Shown: positions 34,933 to 44,675 of the stretch, piece after piece
Layout of the letters: the number at the start of each line of letters is the position of its first letter
Numbering within the stretch: position 1 is the first letter of the stretch
NCBI GenBank assembly: GCA_035578175.1
Contig: JAQMRL010000012.1
Coordinates: forward strand, 23,190,960 to 23,254,959
Source of the DNA: Catonia carolina
Taxonomy: Eukaryota > Arthropoda > Insecta > Hemiptera > Achilidae
Reading direction: 5' to 3'
Length of the DNA stretch: 64,000 nt
The notes under the pieces: generated by a model
What the model was told of the DNA's origin: nothing
The model's database searches: none
The model's input: only the letters and a program-made list of their open reading frames with translations
Program-made: the position numbers and the translations under genes

Positions 34933-35454
34933 GTTTTTTGAATTACTCGATCATATTTTTTAACGGTAGGGTAAATTTTTATGGATTACACGTATGAATA
35001 ACAATTGAAATAAATCAACCACGGTTAACGATGCTCTGATACACTATTTGCATATCCGTTGATAGGCACTACACACATTTATCTATACCTTGAATTTAAA
35101 AAAAAATACGTGTATAGACCTACACCATACCATTGATACGGTTACAATACATACAGGATACGTATTCAATACTTATTTTGTCGTTTCTACAGTATTACGA
35201 ATGTAAAAATTGAAATTTTGACACCATCGAATATTCAACAACCTAATCTCGTTGTAAAAAAAGCAACTGATTTTGACAGGTGATTAACTTATATCTTATA
35301 GACTGACAAATTCACTCGAATGTGTATTTTTATGCGAAGTTTGAACAGTTTTACAAGTGTTTTATGGGTTATATCCAACACAAAATGTAATCACTCTAAA
35401 ACATTTTATATACTTAATAATATATGAACGATTAATTTGTAGTTATATAAAATA
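34933..35454. other. Unassigned AT-rich DNA
   Basis: No recognised feature. Confidence 0.6.
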
Positions 35455-35734
35455 TAAAAATTTGTTGTGAAACACTCACTCGACTTTCTCTTGTTTTGTA
35501 AATAATGATAAATATAACATTTTTTTATCATTAAAAAAACAATGTAAAATGAAAAACATAAGCTAACTTCAAAATCATGTTTGAATGATGTAAGATGAAA
35601 ATCAAATTTGGTTTAAAAATGCGGAAAACATTTACGTAATAATTAATAATTTTTGAAAATATATGTTCATTCAAAAACATTTTTTTCTTTAGTACTCAAA
35701 AAAGATGTAGTAGGCTATTTTGTTTTTTTTCATT
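35455..35734 (-). mobile_element. HLE 3' fragment
   Basis: AAAAATTTGTTGTGAAACAC then ACTCGACTTTCTCTTG. It covers the last 200 bp and is then cut by the LINE fragment. A short ACTCAAAAAAGATGTAGTAG piece near 35695 matches the HLE middle. Confidence 0.65.
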
Positions 35735-36790
35735 TTTTTTGTCATCAGTCTCTCGACTGGTTTGATGCAGTTCTCCAAGCTGTTCTATCTTGCGCAAGTC
35801 GTTTCATATCTACATACCTGTAACACCGTACATCTTTCGTATTTTGCTTTATACATTCTAACCTTTGCCTCCCCATAAAATTCACTCCCTCAATACTACC
35901 CTCCATTATTATAGACCAATACCTGAATGTCTTAAGATATGCCTCTTCTAGCCTATCCCTTCTTCTGGTAAGATGCTTCCTGGATATACTTCTTTTTTCA
36001 TCCACTCGCCTGAGAACCTCTAAATTACTTATTTTGTCCACCCACCTAATCTTTAACATTTTCCTATAATACCACATTTCAAAAGCTCTTATCCTCTTCT
36101 TTTCTACAGCCTCTATCACCCACTTTTCACTCTCATGTAATCTACACTCCAAACATAGTATTTTAAGAAATATTTCCTAATATGTAAGTCAATGTTTGTA
36201 GTCAGTAAGCTGTTTTACAATTTTAAAGGCTTTTCTAGCTTCAGCAATCCTACTTTTGAAATCTTTGTGCTTTTAATACTATCCTTCGTTATTTTACTAC
36301 GTAGATAGCAGAATTTCCCTACTTCCTGTATGTTTTCGTTGTCTACCTTTACACTTCCCATTTGTTCTAATCCACTCTGGCTGCTGCACAACACTTTCGT
36401 TTTGTTCTTATTAATTTTCATGAAGTAATTAATCCTTTCTCATGATCTCATCCATTCCATTTAAGATATCCTCTAGTTCTTTCTTTGTTTCGGCTAATAC
36501 TACTTTATTATCGGCAAATCTCAGCATTTTTGGTTGTTTCTCCTTGAATTTTTATTCCTGTGTCAGATGTTTCCTTTACTTCATTAATAGCTTCTTCTAT
36601 ATACAAGTTAAAAAGTGGCGGTGACAATGAGCAACCTTGTCGTCCACATTTTCTTACAGCAGCCTCTTTTCGTACCCCTCAATTCTCAAAACAGCCGTTT
36701 GATTCATATTATACAGACCGTAAATAACTTTCGTTTCTTTGTATTTAATTCCTAGTTTTTTCAAAGTTTTAAATTTTTTTTATTTATACT
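35735..36790 (-). pseudogene. LINE ORF2 remnant: end of RT palm, thumb and C-terminal region
   Basis: The minus strand, read from 36790 down, encodes the second half of a non-LTR reverse transcriptase: 'LKKLGIKYKETKVIYGLYN', a QGCSLSP-like block (frameshifted), 'NLYIEEAINEVKE', then the catalytic box. This reads FADN instead of FADD, so an essential aspartate is lost. 'MKINKNKTKVL' (36215..36421) and the C-terminal stretch 35745..36152 ('RAFEMWYYRKMLKIRWVDKI', ending WRTASNQSRD) follow. Broken by at least three stops or frameshifts. Such ORF2 tails are common in insect LINEs; I do not assign a clade. An RT piece of the same general type lies at 50440..50670. Confidence 0.83.
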
Positions 36791-36956
36791 GTATTGTAAT
36801 AGTATGTTTAATAGAAATATATTATTTTGTATTTATAATTTGTGTTGCAGATCCAGAGTATTTTATTTTTTTCGTTAAGTTCTTATATAATCATTCGCTG
36901 ATTTGTATTTGTATTTAAATCGTAATTCATGATCTCGTAAATGAATAAATATTATA
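36791..36956. other. Unassigned AT-rich DNA
   Basis: Nothing recognised. A TGTGTTGCAG acceptor-like motif at about 36840 has no convincing open exon behind it. Confidence 0.5.
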
Positions 36957-37059
36957 ATATTTAAAAGAAAATCATTAATTGACGCCAAACTAGACTCTGT
37001 AGAATAAAATGCTTGACGTAAAAGTTGCAGAATTTTATATTTCCTATGTCTTTAATTAT

Positions 37060-37439
37060 TACCCATAACAGGCAGATGAAGGTTAAATTATTTGCACTCA
37101 ATCTGCTAGTTCCAGGACTACAAAAAATAGTTCTGTTTTTTATCATATGGTCAGCCAATTATTTAACTGAAGTATTTAAAAACAGAAAATGTAGAGGTTA
37201 AAAAGGCACTAGTCTGAGAGTAATGAATTTCATCATTATACAGCCAGATCCTGCGGTGAATGATGTGAAGGTGTCATTTGCAGAGTGAAAGTAGATGCTT
37301 TTCAGAGGGCCCGGCTTGCTGATAAGCATACTTTTCCACTCAGTGGGGAAGACAAGATAAACCAGCGCACTCCTCGTTTTCCTTAGTAAAGCCTCTAGAA
37401 GTTGAAACCAGCCTTTCGGCTGATGACCTAAACAACAAA
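37060..37439 (+). mobile_element. SINE-like retroposon, family 3
   Basis: Head CCCATAACAGGCAG, tail GACCTAAACAACAAA. Flanked by TCTTTAATTAT (37049..37059) and TCTTTAGTTAT (37440..37450). Inserted in an HLE fragment. Confidence 0.82.
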
Positions 37440-37544
37440 TCTTTAGTTATATGTACTACACTTTTCATAAAGTGCATACTTAGACCAAAATTTAAAAAAA
37501 ATTCATACTCTACCGATTTTAATGAAAAAATACAGAAAATCACT

Positions 37545-37932
37545 GTGTTTAGGTCAACAGCCGAAAGGCTGGTTTCAACCTCTAGAGGCTTTACTAAGTA
37601 AAAACGAGGTGGCTTACTATTGCCTTCCTCATTGAGTTAAAAGAGTATGCTTATCAGAATGCCGGGCCCTCTAAAAAACACATATTTTTCACTTTACAAA
37701 TGACACCTTCACTTCATACCGCAGGGTCTGACTGTTTAATGATGAAATTCATTACTCTTAAAGGAAATAACTCTGACTAATGTCTTTTACATCTCTACCT
37801 CTTCTGTTCTTAAATAGCTCAGTAATATAATTGGCTGACTATATGATAAGAAACAGAACTATTTTTTATAGCCCTGTAACCAACAAATCGAGTGCAATTA
37901 ATTTAAACACTCCTCCTGGCCGTTTTGGGCAT
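37545..37932 (-). mobile_element. SINE-like retroposon, family 3, opposite orientation
   Basis: Begins GTGTTTAGGTCAACAGCCG (its 3' end) and ends GCCGTTTTGGGCAT. Flanked by AGAAAATCACT (37534..37544) and AGAAAATTACT (37933..37943). Lies about 105 bp from a copy on the other strand, making a large inverted repeat of about 380-bp arms. Confidence 0.83.
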
Positions 37933-37999
37933 AGAAAATTACTAATTGACGCTAAATTAAGCGTTGTACAAAAAGTGTTTGAAATAAAAGTTGTTGAAG

Positions 38000-38104
38000 G
38001 TTTTGTAATAATCGCGTCATTCAGTCATGATTAAAATTAGTCATGTTTTTCATTATTTATATTCTAAGAGAAATTTTTGTAACTGTTTCGCATCAGACTT
38101 TTTT
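38000..38104 (+). mobile_element. HLE 3'-end fragment
   Basis: TCGCGTCATTCAGTCATGAT through TTATATTCTAAGAGAAATTT and CTGTTTCGCATCAGACTTTT, in opposite orientation to the adjacent HLE fragment. Confidence 0.6.
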
Positions 38105-38193
38105 AAATTTACACACATACTCACATTTATACTCGTACAAACACAAATACGCCCATATAAAATATAGTAATAAGTCATAATAATAACCCCATT

Positions 38194-38587
38194 GTTGTTG
38201 TTTAGGTCAACAGCCGAAAGGCTGGTTTGAACCTCTAGAGGTTTTACTAAGTAAAAACGAGGAGTAAGGTAGTTTACCTTTGCCTTCCTCACTGAGTTGA
38301 AAGAGTATGCTTATCAGCATGCCAGGCCCTCCGAAAAGCACTCACTTTCCACCCTGCAAATGACACCTTCACTTCATTCACCACAGGGTCTGGCTGCATA
38401 GTGAAATTCATTACTCTCAGAGGAGATAACTCTGACTAGTGTCTTTTACACCTCTACCTCTTCTGTTCTTAAATAGTTCAGTCATATAAGTGGCTGACTA
38501 TGTGATAAGAAACAGAACTATTTTTTTAGCCCTGGACCAAACAGATAGAGTGCAATTAAAATAACACTCCACCTGCCCGTTTTGGGC
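38194..38587 (-). mobile_element. SINE-like retroposon, family 3, with perfect 14-bp duplication
   Basis: GTTGTTGTTTAGGTCAACAG at its 3' end and CCCGTTTTGGGC at its 5' end. ATAATAACCCCATT at 38180..38193 and again at 38588..38601 fixes the element ends exactly. This is the best-defined member of the family. Confidence 0.9.
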
Positions 38588-38601
38588 ATAATAACCCCAT
38601 T

Positions 38602-39250
38602 AATAACTGCAAATAATCCTGCGCTTAGCGCAATTGTAATTGGCAATCGTTTTGATCACTTTATTAAATAACATTAATTCAAGTAGAAAATAATACGGTA
38701 TATAATACGTTATGATATAAAGAAAATTTAGTACGTGAAATTTAAGCTGAATGTAATAATAGTCCCCAGGTTTATTTAAAATACTATCCAATTTCTATAA
38801 ATAATAAATCAGAATCAGGCATTTATCAGGGTTTTAGAGTTGGAACATAACCTGCATTGGGATGTCGTTATGGATGATTTGATATAGGTGGAACCGGGAA
38901 AGGGAAAGTGTGACAAAAGGTATATATAAATTTTACCAGAGGTTTAAGATTATTCTATTAGATCTTTACTAATCTTATATTTTATGTTTGAAAAGGAAAA
39001 ATAACACCGGGTTATAAAATATCGGTGTAATACCATCCGATTTGTCTTCAATGGAATTTCTTTTCTTTAACTCGGAAAATCAATAAATCAATGTGCTATT
39101 TTCTCATGAATCTTGATACAGAGTGATCTCAAAAGGCGTTTTAAGAATTCAAGAAGTGATAGCACACATTAAATGAAGGAGTAAACTTAATATTAACACA
39201 TCCGAAACTGTTGATCGAATATCCGCCATTTTGTTTTCACTTTTACATTA
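38602..39250. other. AT-rich DNA with a mariner-like end remnant
   Basis: ACAGAGTGATCTCAAAAGGC at 39118 resembles the ends seen near 26980 and 47476. No gene seen. Confidence 0.45.
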
Positions 39251-39369
39251 TTATTTTCTCTTGCCTATATGACTATATAGGAAGGAAAGTATTGTTTTCA
39301 TGTCGATTTTTCACCGGATCTACACGTTTTCAGACCCCCTGAAACCAAAAAACAATTTTTTAGCGATTG

Positions 39370-39412
<43 letters not shown>

Positions 39413-40262
39413 CGCGCGCATGTGTGTGTGTGTGTGTGTGAACAGAATATCTCAAGAAAAGAAACATCGTACGAACTTTAAACTTAAGTAAGTTCCACTA
39501 GAGGAACCGGCACAAACATTTTCATCAAAATCGGTCATCCGGAAGTAGTAGTTTATTCGTGTCATTTTTCACTTTTTTACAATTGTTTCAAAAATGGCTT
39601 GTACGATTTTTTTAAAAATCACCTCATTTACTAAATTTTTTATGCTCTACAATAAAGGGTAGGCGCAATGTCTGCTGAAATTCTCGGAGAGGTTGTTTCC
39701 TCTTAAAAAAAATTATTTGTTTTTAAGATTGCGACTTAAATATGCACTTTAGCGCAAAAATGAATATAATAAAAGTTATGGAGAATTTAAAATCCTACAA
39801 CTTTTACTCGTAACATTTTTTAGTATAACGCTTAGTTTAGCGGTAATTAGCAATTTTATGTTTTCTTCCCACGAAAACGTGTAAAAGTAATCGATTTTTT
39901 AAAGATTTCACCTTAGTATGCATGTTACGACAAAAGTATAAATATAATCAACTTTATAGGAAATTAAAAGATCTAGAACTTTTATGTCAAGCATTTTATT
40001 CTACAAATTCGAGTTTGCCGTCAATTAGTGATTTTCTTTATTTAGAGCATTTTTCTCTGCAGAGCCTAGTTTAGCGTGAAAGAGTGATTATCCGTGTTTT
40101 TAAGCCAAACTGAGGTTGATTTTCATTTTGCGTCTTTCACTCATGATTAAAATAAGGTTATGTTTTTTGTTTATTTCTGTTTTAATACTAATGTTAGGTT
40201 ATATTGGTCATTATTTTTATTGGCAAGAGAAAGTCGTGTGAGAGTTTCACACCAGATTTTCT
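39251..40262 (+). mobile_element. HLE copy, full length
   Basis: 5' TTATTTTCTCTTGCC, GT/GC tract at 39371..39440, internal units, an extra partial duplication near 40020..40060, and 3' GGCAAGAGAAAGT, CGTGTGAGAGTTTCACAC, CAGATTTT. Immediately followed by a second 5' end. Confidence 0.87.
39371..39440. repeat. (GT)n(GC)n(GT)n microsatellite inside HLE
   Basis: GT run, eight or so GC units, then GT run, at the fixed HLE position. Confidence 0.93.
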
Positions 40263-40306
40263 TTTACTTTTTTTTGCTATATATGAATATATTGGGAAGT
40301 ATTGTA
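40263..40306 (+). mobile_element. HLE 5'-end stub, head-to-tail with the previous copy
   Basis: CTTTTACTTTTTTTTGCTAT then ATATGAATATATTGGGAAGT. Cut off by repeat L. Confidence 0.6.
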
Positions 40307-40458
40307 ACACATAAACCTAGGTTCGTTCCGGATCTGTACTTTATGTATGTATTTCTAGAATTTATTGTGACACTTATCGCTAAGGTCCGTTCCGGTATTT
40401 GGGTAAAATAAATAATTAACTAACTATCGTTTAAAATTACAATTATTTATTACGCACT

Positions 40459-41388
40459 ATACGAGGTGTGGCTATTAAAAAACGAGACTGACGTTGTAAA
40501 AAATTCAATTTTAATTTTATACATAATCACTTATTGTCACCTTCAATATACACTCCTTCTCTATCCCTACAACGCTCCATACGAATTTTTCATTTTTGGA
40601 AATAGTGCTGGAAGTCATCTTCTGTCAGCTCTTTCAGGACACGTGCCGCTTTCTCTTTTACAGCTTCCACAGACTCAAATCTTGTCCCTTTTAATGAAGA
40701 TTTCACCTTAGGGAACAGGTAGACGTCACATAGTGCAAGATCTGGTGAAAAGGTGGATGTTCTAACACTGAGATGCTGTACTTGGCTAGGAACCTCTTGA
40801 CAGATAACGCGGAATGAGCTGCCACATTTTCTTGGTGGAGAACCCATGATATGTCCTTCCACATTTCGGGGCGTTTTTTCCTTACTCCTTGACGTAGTTT
40901 AGAAAGTATCTCAAGGTAGTAATACTGATTAATTTTTTGATCTTCAGGAACCCAGTGAAGGTACACAATCACATGGATATAAAAAGAATCATCATTGCTT
41001 TAAATTTTGACTTGCTCATTCGAGCTTTCTTGGCTCTCGGTGAAGTTCGGCTCTTCCAGTGCATGGATTGGCGCTTCGTTTCCGGATCATAAGTAAAAAA
41101 CCACGTTTCATCACATGTTATTATTTTCTACCTGTTCCCTAAGGTGAAATCTGCATTAAAAGGGACAAGATTTGAGTCTGTGGAAACTGTAAAAGAAAAA
41201 CGGCACGTGTTCTGAAGGAGCTGACAGAAGATGACTTTCAGCACTGTTTCCAACTATGGAAAATTCGCATGAGCGTTGTAGGGATAGAGAAGGAGTGTGT
41301 ATTGAAGGTGACAATGTGATTATGTATAAAATAAAAATAAAATTGTTTACAACGTCAGTCTCGTTATTTAATAGCCACACCTCGTATA
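40459..41388. mobile_element. Mariner-like element rearranged into a palindrome (930 bp)
   Basis: Left end TATACGAGGTGTGGCTATTA is mirrored by TAATAGCCACACCTCGTATA at the right. The inverted repeat does not stop at the ends: arms 40459..40722 and 41129..41388 are about 260 bp each, and both carry the transposase 3' end in opposite directions around a central segment of 406 bp. A normal mariner has ends of only about 30 bp. Confidence 0.85.
40590..41128 (-). pseudogene. Mariner transposase remnant (catalytic part)
   Basis: The minus strand encodes a DDD-type mariner catalytic region: DETWFFTYDPETK near 41110, YLHWVPEDQKINQYYYLEIL (40905..40975), the second-aspartate box changed to HQENVAAH (expected HxDNAxxH), and LALCDVYLFPKVKSSLKGTR in another frame (about 40700..40745). 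The frameshift and the Asp-to-Glu change mean no active enzyme. The DNA-binding N-terminus is missing. Confidence 0.83.
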
Positions 41389-42007
41389 TTACAATTAATA
41401 ATGTTACTTAAATTTACAATTAAATTGATAATTATAATAAATTAATGACAATAAATGAACTTAACCAGTAACTAGATTATCTCGCACTTAATGAAACTAA
41501 ATTTTACAACCAATTACACGATACACAGATGACGTTAGCCTTATCCAATGTAGGTAACTGCTACGCCGTTCACAACTTCATTCACAACGTTCATTCATTG
41601 AATGACAAATCAGAACTAATTAACTAACCAAATCGACCGTGTTTATATACCGAAGCTATGGAAATTATCAGAACAAAGATTTTTACAAAATAGTAAATAA
41701 AGTACAAAGTCTTTTTGTCAGTTTCTAGAAAGTAAACACATTGAATGGTTACGACACCATTACAAAAAAGCTAATTATCTAAATAGACACACCGATTCTT
41801 CAGGTAGGCGTCATAACAATAGGCCTAAGGTAACCATTTGTACACATAATTTTTAACCATTTCTTGGAACTAACCCGATTTAACAATTATTATTATTTAC
41901 AGCTCTACAAACTCGATCCTCTAAAAAATTAAAAAACTAACGTTTTTCTCTGAGACATTGTCACAATATAATTACTTATTTTCTACATAAGCAACTTATC
42001 ATTCCCA

Positions 42008-42182
42008 GGGTTAATTAAACCCCAACCATCAAAGTTCACCGGTAACAACTATCCAGTATTCAATACGGTATAAAAGTATTTAGACTACTAGGATTTGAAT
42101 CAGGAACTTTTGTCTCTGAAAATCAGCTGTTAAACAGCTGACTCGCGGCGACTACTTTACCTTTAAACCGACCCGGTGGGTA
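42008..42182 (-). mobile_element. tRNA-derived SINE, family 2, truncated
   Basis: Minus-strand CCCACCGGGTCGGTTTAAAG head, CAGCTGTTTAACAGCTG palindrome and B-box-like GATTCAAATCC. The 3' half is missing. Confidence 0.78.
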
Positions 42183-42410
42183 ACAGTAAAGATAGGACAC
42201 TTTTCTCAGAAAAGGCTAATTTTCGACGTGATTCACGATTTCAATTCACGTGAATTGACTTAGGTATGTATGGAGCCTCTTTTTTGAGCCTACATTCTAA
42301 GAATTCGTTCACTAGAGGCTCTCCCCGTTCTTCCGTACACCCGATGTTTTGTTTTTCCTCCTCATTTAAGTCCTAAAATCAGTGTTATAGTTTTCTGAAT
42401 TTATTACTAG
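42183..42410. other. Unassigned DNA
   Basis: Short intergenic stretch. Nothing recognised. Confidence 0.5.
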
Positions 42411-42466
42411 GATTGAAACTACCTTTACTAGGATTTGAACTACGAAACCTTTGTCTACAACTGATC
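42411..42466 (-). mobile_element. SINE family 2 fragment (B-box region)
   Basis: CTACCTTTACTAGGATTTGA matches the B-box region of family 2 in reverse, about 235 bp from the larger fragment. Confidence 0.5.
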
Positions 42467-42762
42467 CTCCTCCTGTACCTTAGTCTCCTTTTCCCTTTTC
42501 CAATATCTTCTTTTACTCCTACCCATTTGTTCCACCTACTTCGTTTACGTCTATTACATCTCGTGTTTTTCCTGTCCTTTTATTCGTTTTCTTCTCTTTT
42601 GTCGGCTCTTCCTCCTCCATTTTTTCTTTGTCTCCTTCTTCTGTTTTCCTGTCCTCTCATTCTTCTTTTTCCTCCTCCACATTCGTTCTTTTTGTTCTAT
42701 TCTCACCGACACTTCCTTCTCTACTTTGTCCTCCTCTTCTATCTTCTTCTTAACATCCCCCT
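42467..42762. repeat. Polypyrimidine tract, left half
   Basis: Nearly all C/T on the plus strand with irregular TTCCTCC units. It gives long, meaningless Leu/Phe/Ser- or Lys/Glu-rich frames on the two strands. The tract resumes beyond the HLE at 43389. Confidence 0.85.
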
Positions 42763-43388
42763 TTTTTAATTTCTCTTGCCCCATATGAATATATAATGAA
42801 AGAAATATTGTTTTCATGCCGATTTTCCGAAATCGAGTTTTCGCTGGATACACACGTTTTTAGGCCCTTGAACCCGAAAACATGTCTTTAGAAATTGGTC
42901 CGTGTGTGAACAAAATATCTCAAAAACGGAATATCATACGAAGTTAAAGCTTGAAAAGCTAATTTAGGTGTCACTAGGGGACCCCACAATAACATTCTCA
43001 TCAATATGTGTCAATCGGAAGTATTAGTTTTTCGTGGGGGTTTTCACTTTTTTGCGATTTTCTCAAAAACTGCCCCTACGATTTTGTTAAAAACCGCCGT
43101 ATTTACTACCCAAATTTTTTATGTTCTACTAGATAGGGTAAGCGTCGTGTCTGCTGAAATTCTTGGGAGGTGTGTGACCTCGTGATAATTTTTTTTTTTA
43201 CGACTGCGGCGTTAATTAATTTTTTTGAGGGCAAAATTGTATATAGGTTATCAAAATGATTTTCCGTATTTTTAAGTCGAACGGAGATTAATTTTTATTT
43301 CGCCTTATTCAAACATGATTAAATCAGGTGGGGTTATTATTTACATTGGCAAGAGAAAGTCGATTGAATGTTTAACACCAGATTTATA
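42763..43388 (+). mobile_element. HLE copy with internal deletion, inserted in a polypyrimidine tract
   Basis: 5' TTAATTTCTCTTGCC, middle region to about 43235, then a jump to the last 150 bp, ending GGCAAGAGAAAGT, CGATTGAATGTTTAACACC, AGATTT. Both flanks are CT-rich, so a single tract was split. Confidence 0.8.
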
Positions 43389-43805
43389 ACCTTGTTCACC
43401 CTTCTTCATTCCTTTTTCCATTCTTATCTCTTCTCTACCCTTCCTTACTGTTGTTATTCCAACTTACATATTGTTCCCTTCCTTCGTTTTCTTTTTTTCA
43501 CTTCTTGGTTTCTCCCTATCCTTTGCCTTCTCCGTCAACTTTTATACTTTCTTTTTTGTTTTTTTTCTTTTAATCCTTTTTGCTGTCTCTTTTCTACTGC
43601 TCCTCTTTCACCTCCCCGTTCTTTTTTCTCTTTCTTCCACTTTTTCCGCCTCCTCTTCTTCCATCACCACCATTCTACTTAATTCTTCTCTACTTTCTTC
43701 TTCCTACTGTGTCTTCCAACTTCTTTACTTCCCCCTTCACTCATTTTTCTTATTCTCTTTCGTCTCCTCCTTCTTTCTCCTTAACGTTTACTTCACATCC
43801 ATTTT
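43389..43805. repeat. Polypyrimidine tract, right half
   Basis: Continuation of the CT-rich tract at 42467..42762. The three overlapping open frames here are low-complexity artefacts. Confidence 0.85.
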
Positions 43806-44283
43806 CTACTTCTTATATTCATGATAAGATACTATTAAAAATTCATTTACTCAGAAACGAACATACGGATTATAATAGAAACAGATCTATGAAGTTCATT
43901 TCCGTTATTAACCTATACAATTTCTTATCAAAAACTTTAACTGTTAGTTATCATGACTTCATACATATACTTGCTTAACTTTTCTTACAATATACTTTTA
44001 CAGAAATATAAAGTTAAATAAAGAACCATATTTTCTTTTATTGCTTGAAATTAAAGTTGTTTTAAAGTCATTTTCAGTGTTATGTATCCCAAAAGAACAA
44101 CTAACCGGTTAGATAAAAACAAGATGTTTCACAACTTATCTATAGATAAAATTTTTTTTCATTTTTAGTACTTTTCTACTTTATTTATAGTAAAACTATT
44201 TCTCTATTTAGTTAAATATATAAGTAGCTCACAAATACTAAAGGTCTGTATTTTGATCTCTTGAACGATAACAATTTATATTC
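43806..44283. other. Unassigned AT-rich DNA
   Basis: No recognised feature. Confidence 0.6.
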
Positions 44284-44433
44284 TTTTTAAGCCCGACGGA
44301 AAAAGAGGGATGTTATAAGTTTAACGTGTGTATTTTTGTATCTGTCTGTAGCATCTTGCTCCCAAACGGCTGAACCGATTTTGATTTAGGTTTTTTGTTT
44401 CAAATGTGACTTAATCGGGAGTGTTCTTAGCTA
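44284..44433 (+). repeat. Interspersed repeat fragment (GCCCGACGGAAAAAG type)
   Basis: GCCCGACGGAAAAAGAGGGA then TGTCTGTAGCATCTTGCTCC, AAACGGCTGAACCGATTTTG. A second shorter piece of the same repeat is at 44617..44672, with an HLE fragment between. This motif string occurs widely as a repeat in insect genomes; its class is not evident here. Confidence 0.55.
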
Positions 44434-44615
44434 TAAAAATTTAAAAAAATAAAAACAGAAAATCACTAATTGCCATTAAACTAAGCGTTGAAAAAACAAA
44501 TGTTTGAAATATAGGTTGTAGGTTTTCAAAAGTTTTACAACTTCGATTCAATACACTTTTGCTCTAAAATGCATATTAAGGCCGCAATCTTAGAAAATAG
44601 AAAATCACTAATATT
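44425..44615 (-). mobile_element. HLE fragment
   Basis: CAGAAAATCACTAATTGCCA, then TAAACTAAGCGTTG and TGCATATTAAGGCCGCAATC (reverse of the internal unit). Inserted within the preceding repeat. Confidence 0.65.
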
Positions 44616-44675
44616 AACGTCTGTAGCATCATACTCCCAAACGGACGAACCGATTTTAATTTAGTTTTAAATATT

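Larger units (their letters stand above)
36957..37999 (-). mobile_element. HLE fragment interrupted by two SINE family 3 copies
   Basis: HLE sequence on the minus strand at 36957..37048, 37440..37544 and 37933..37999 is collinear once two oppositely oriented SINE-like insertions are removed. Each insertion has its own duplication. Confidence 0.75.
40308..41950 (-). mobile_element. LTR-like repeat 'L', copy 2, carrying a palindromic mariner
   Basis: Minus-strand homology to 29378..30480 on both sides of the mariner (40308..40458 and 41389..41950). TATA-like TATATAAACACGG on the minus strand near 41644..41660. No coding capacity. Confidence 0.55.

Noticed and set aside
36831..36860. Possible splice acceptor TGTGTTGCAG
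   Set aside because: No open frame with a donor follows within a plausible exon length.
42413..43978. Leu/Phe/Ser-rich frames of 99-132 codons resembling membrane proteins
   Set aside because: Polypyrimidine tract; hydrophobicity is a by-product of TTC/CTC/TCC codons.
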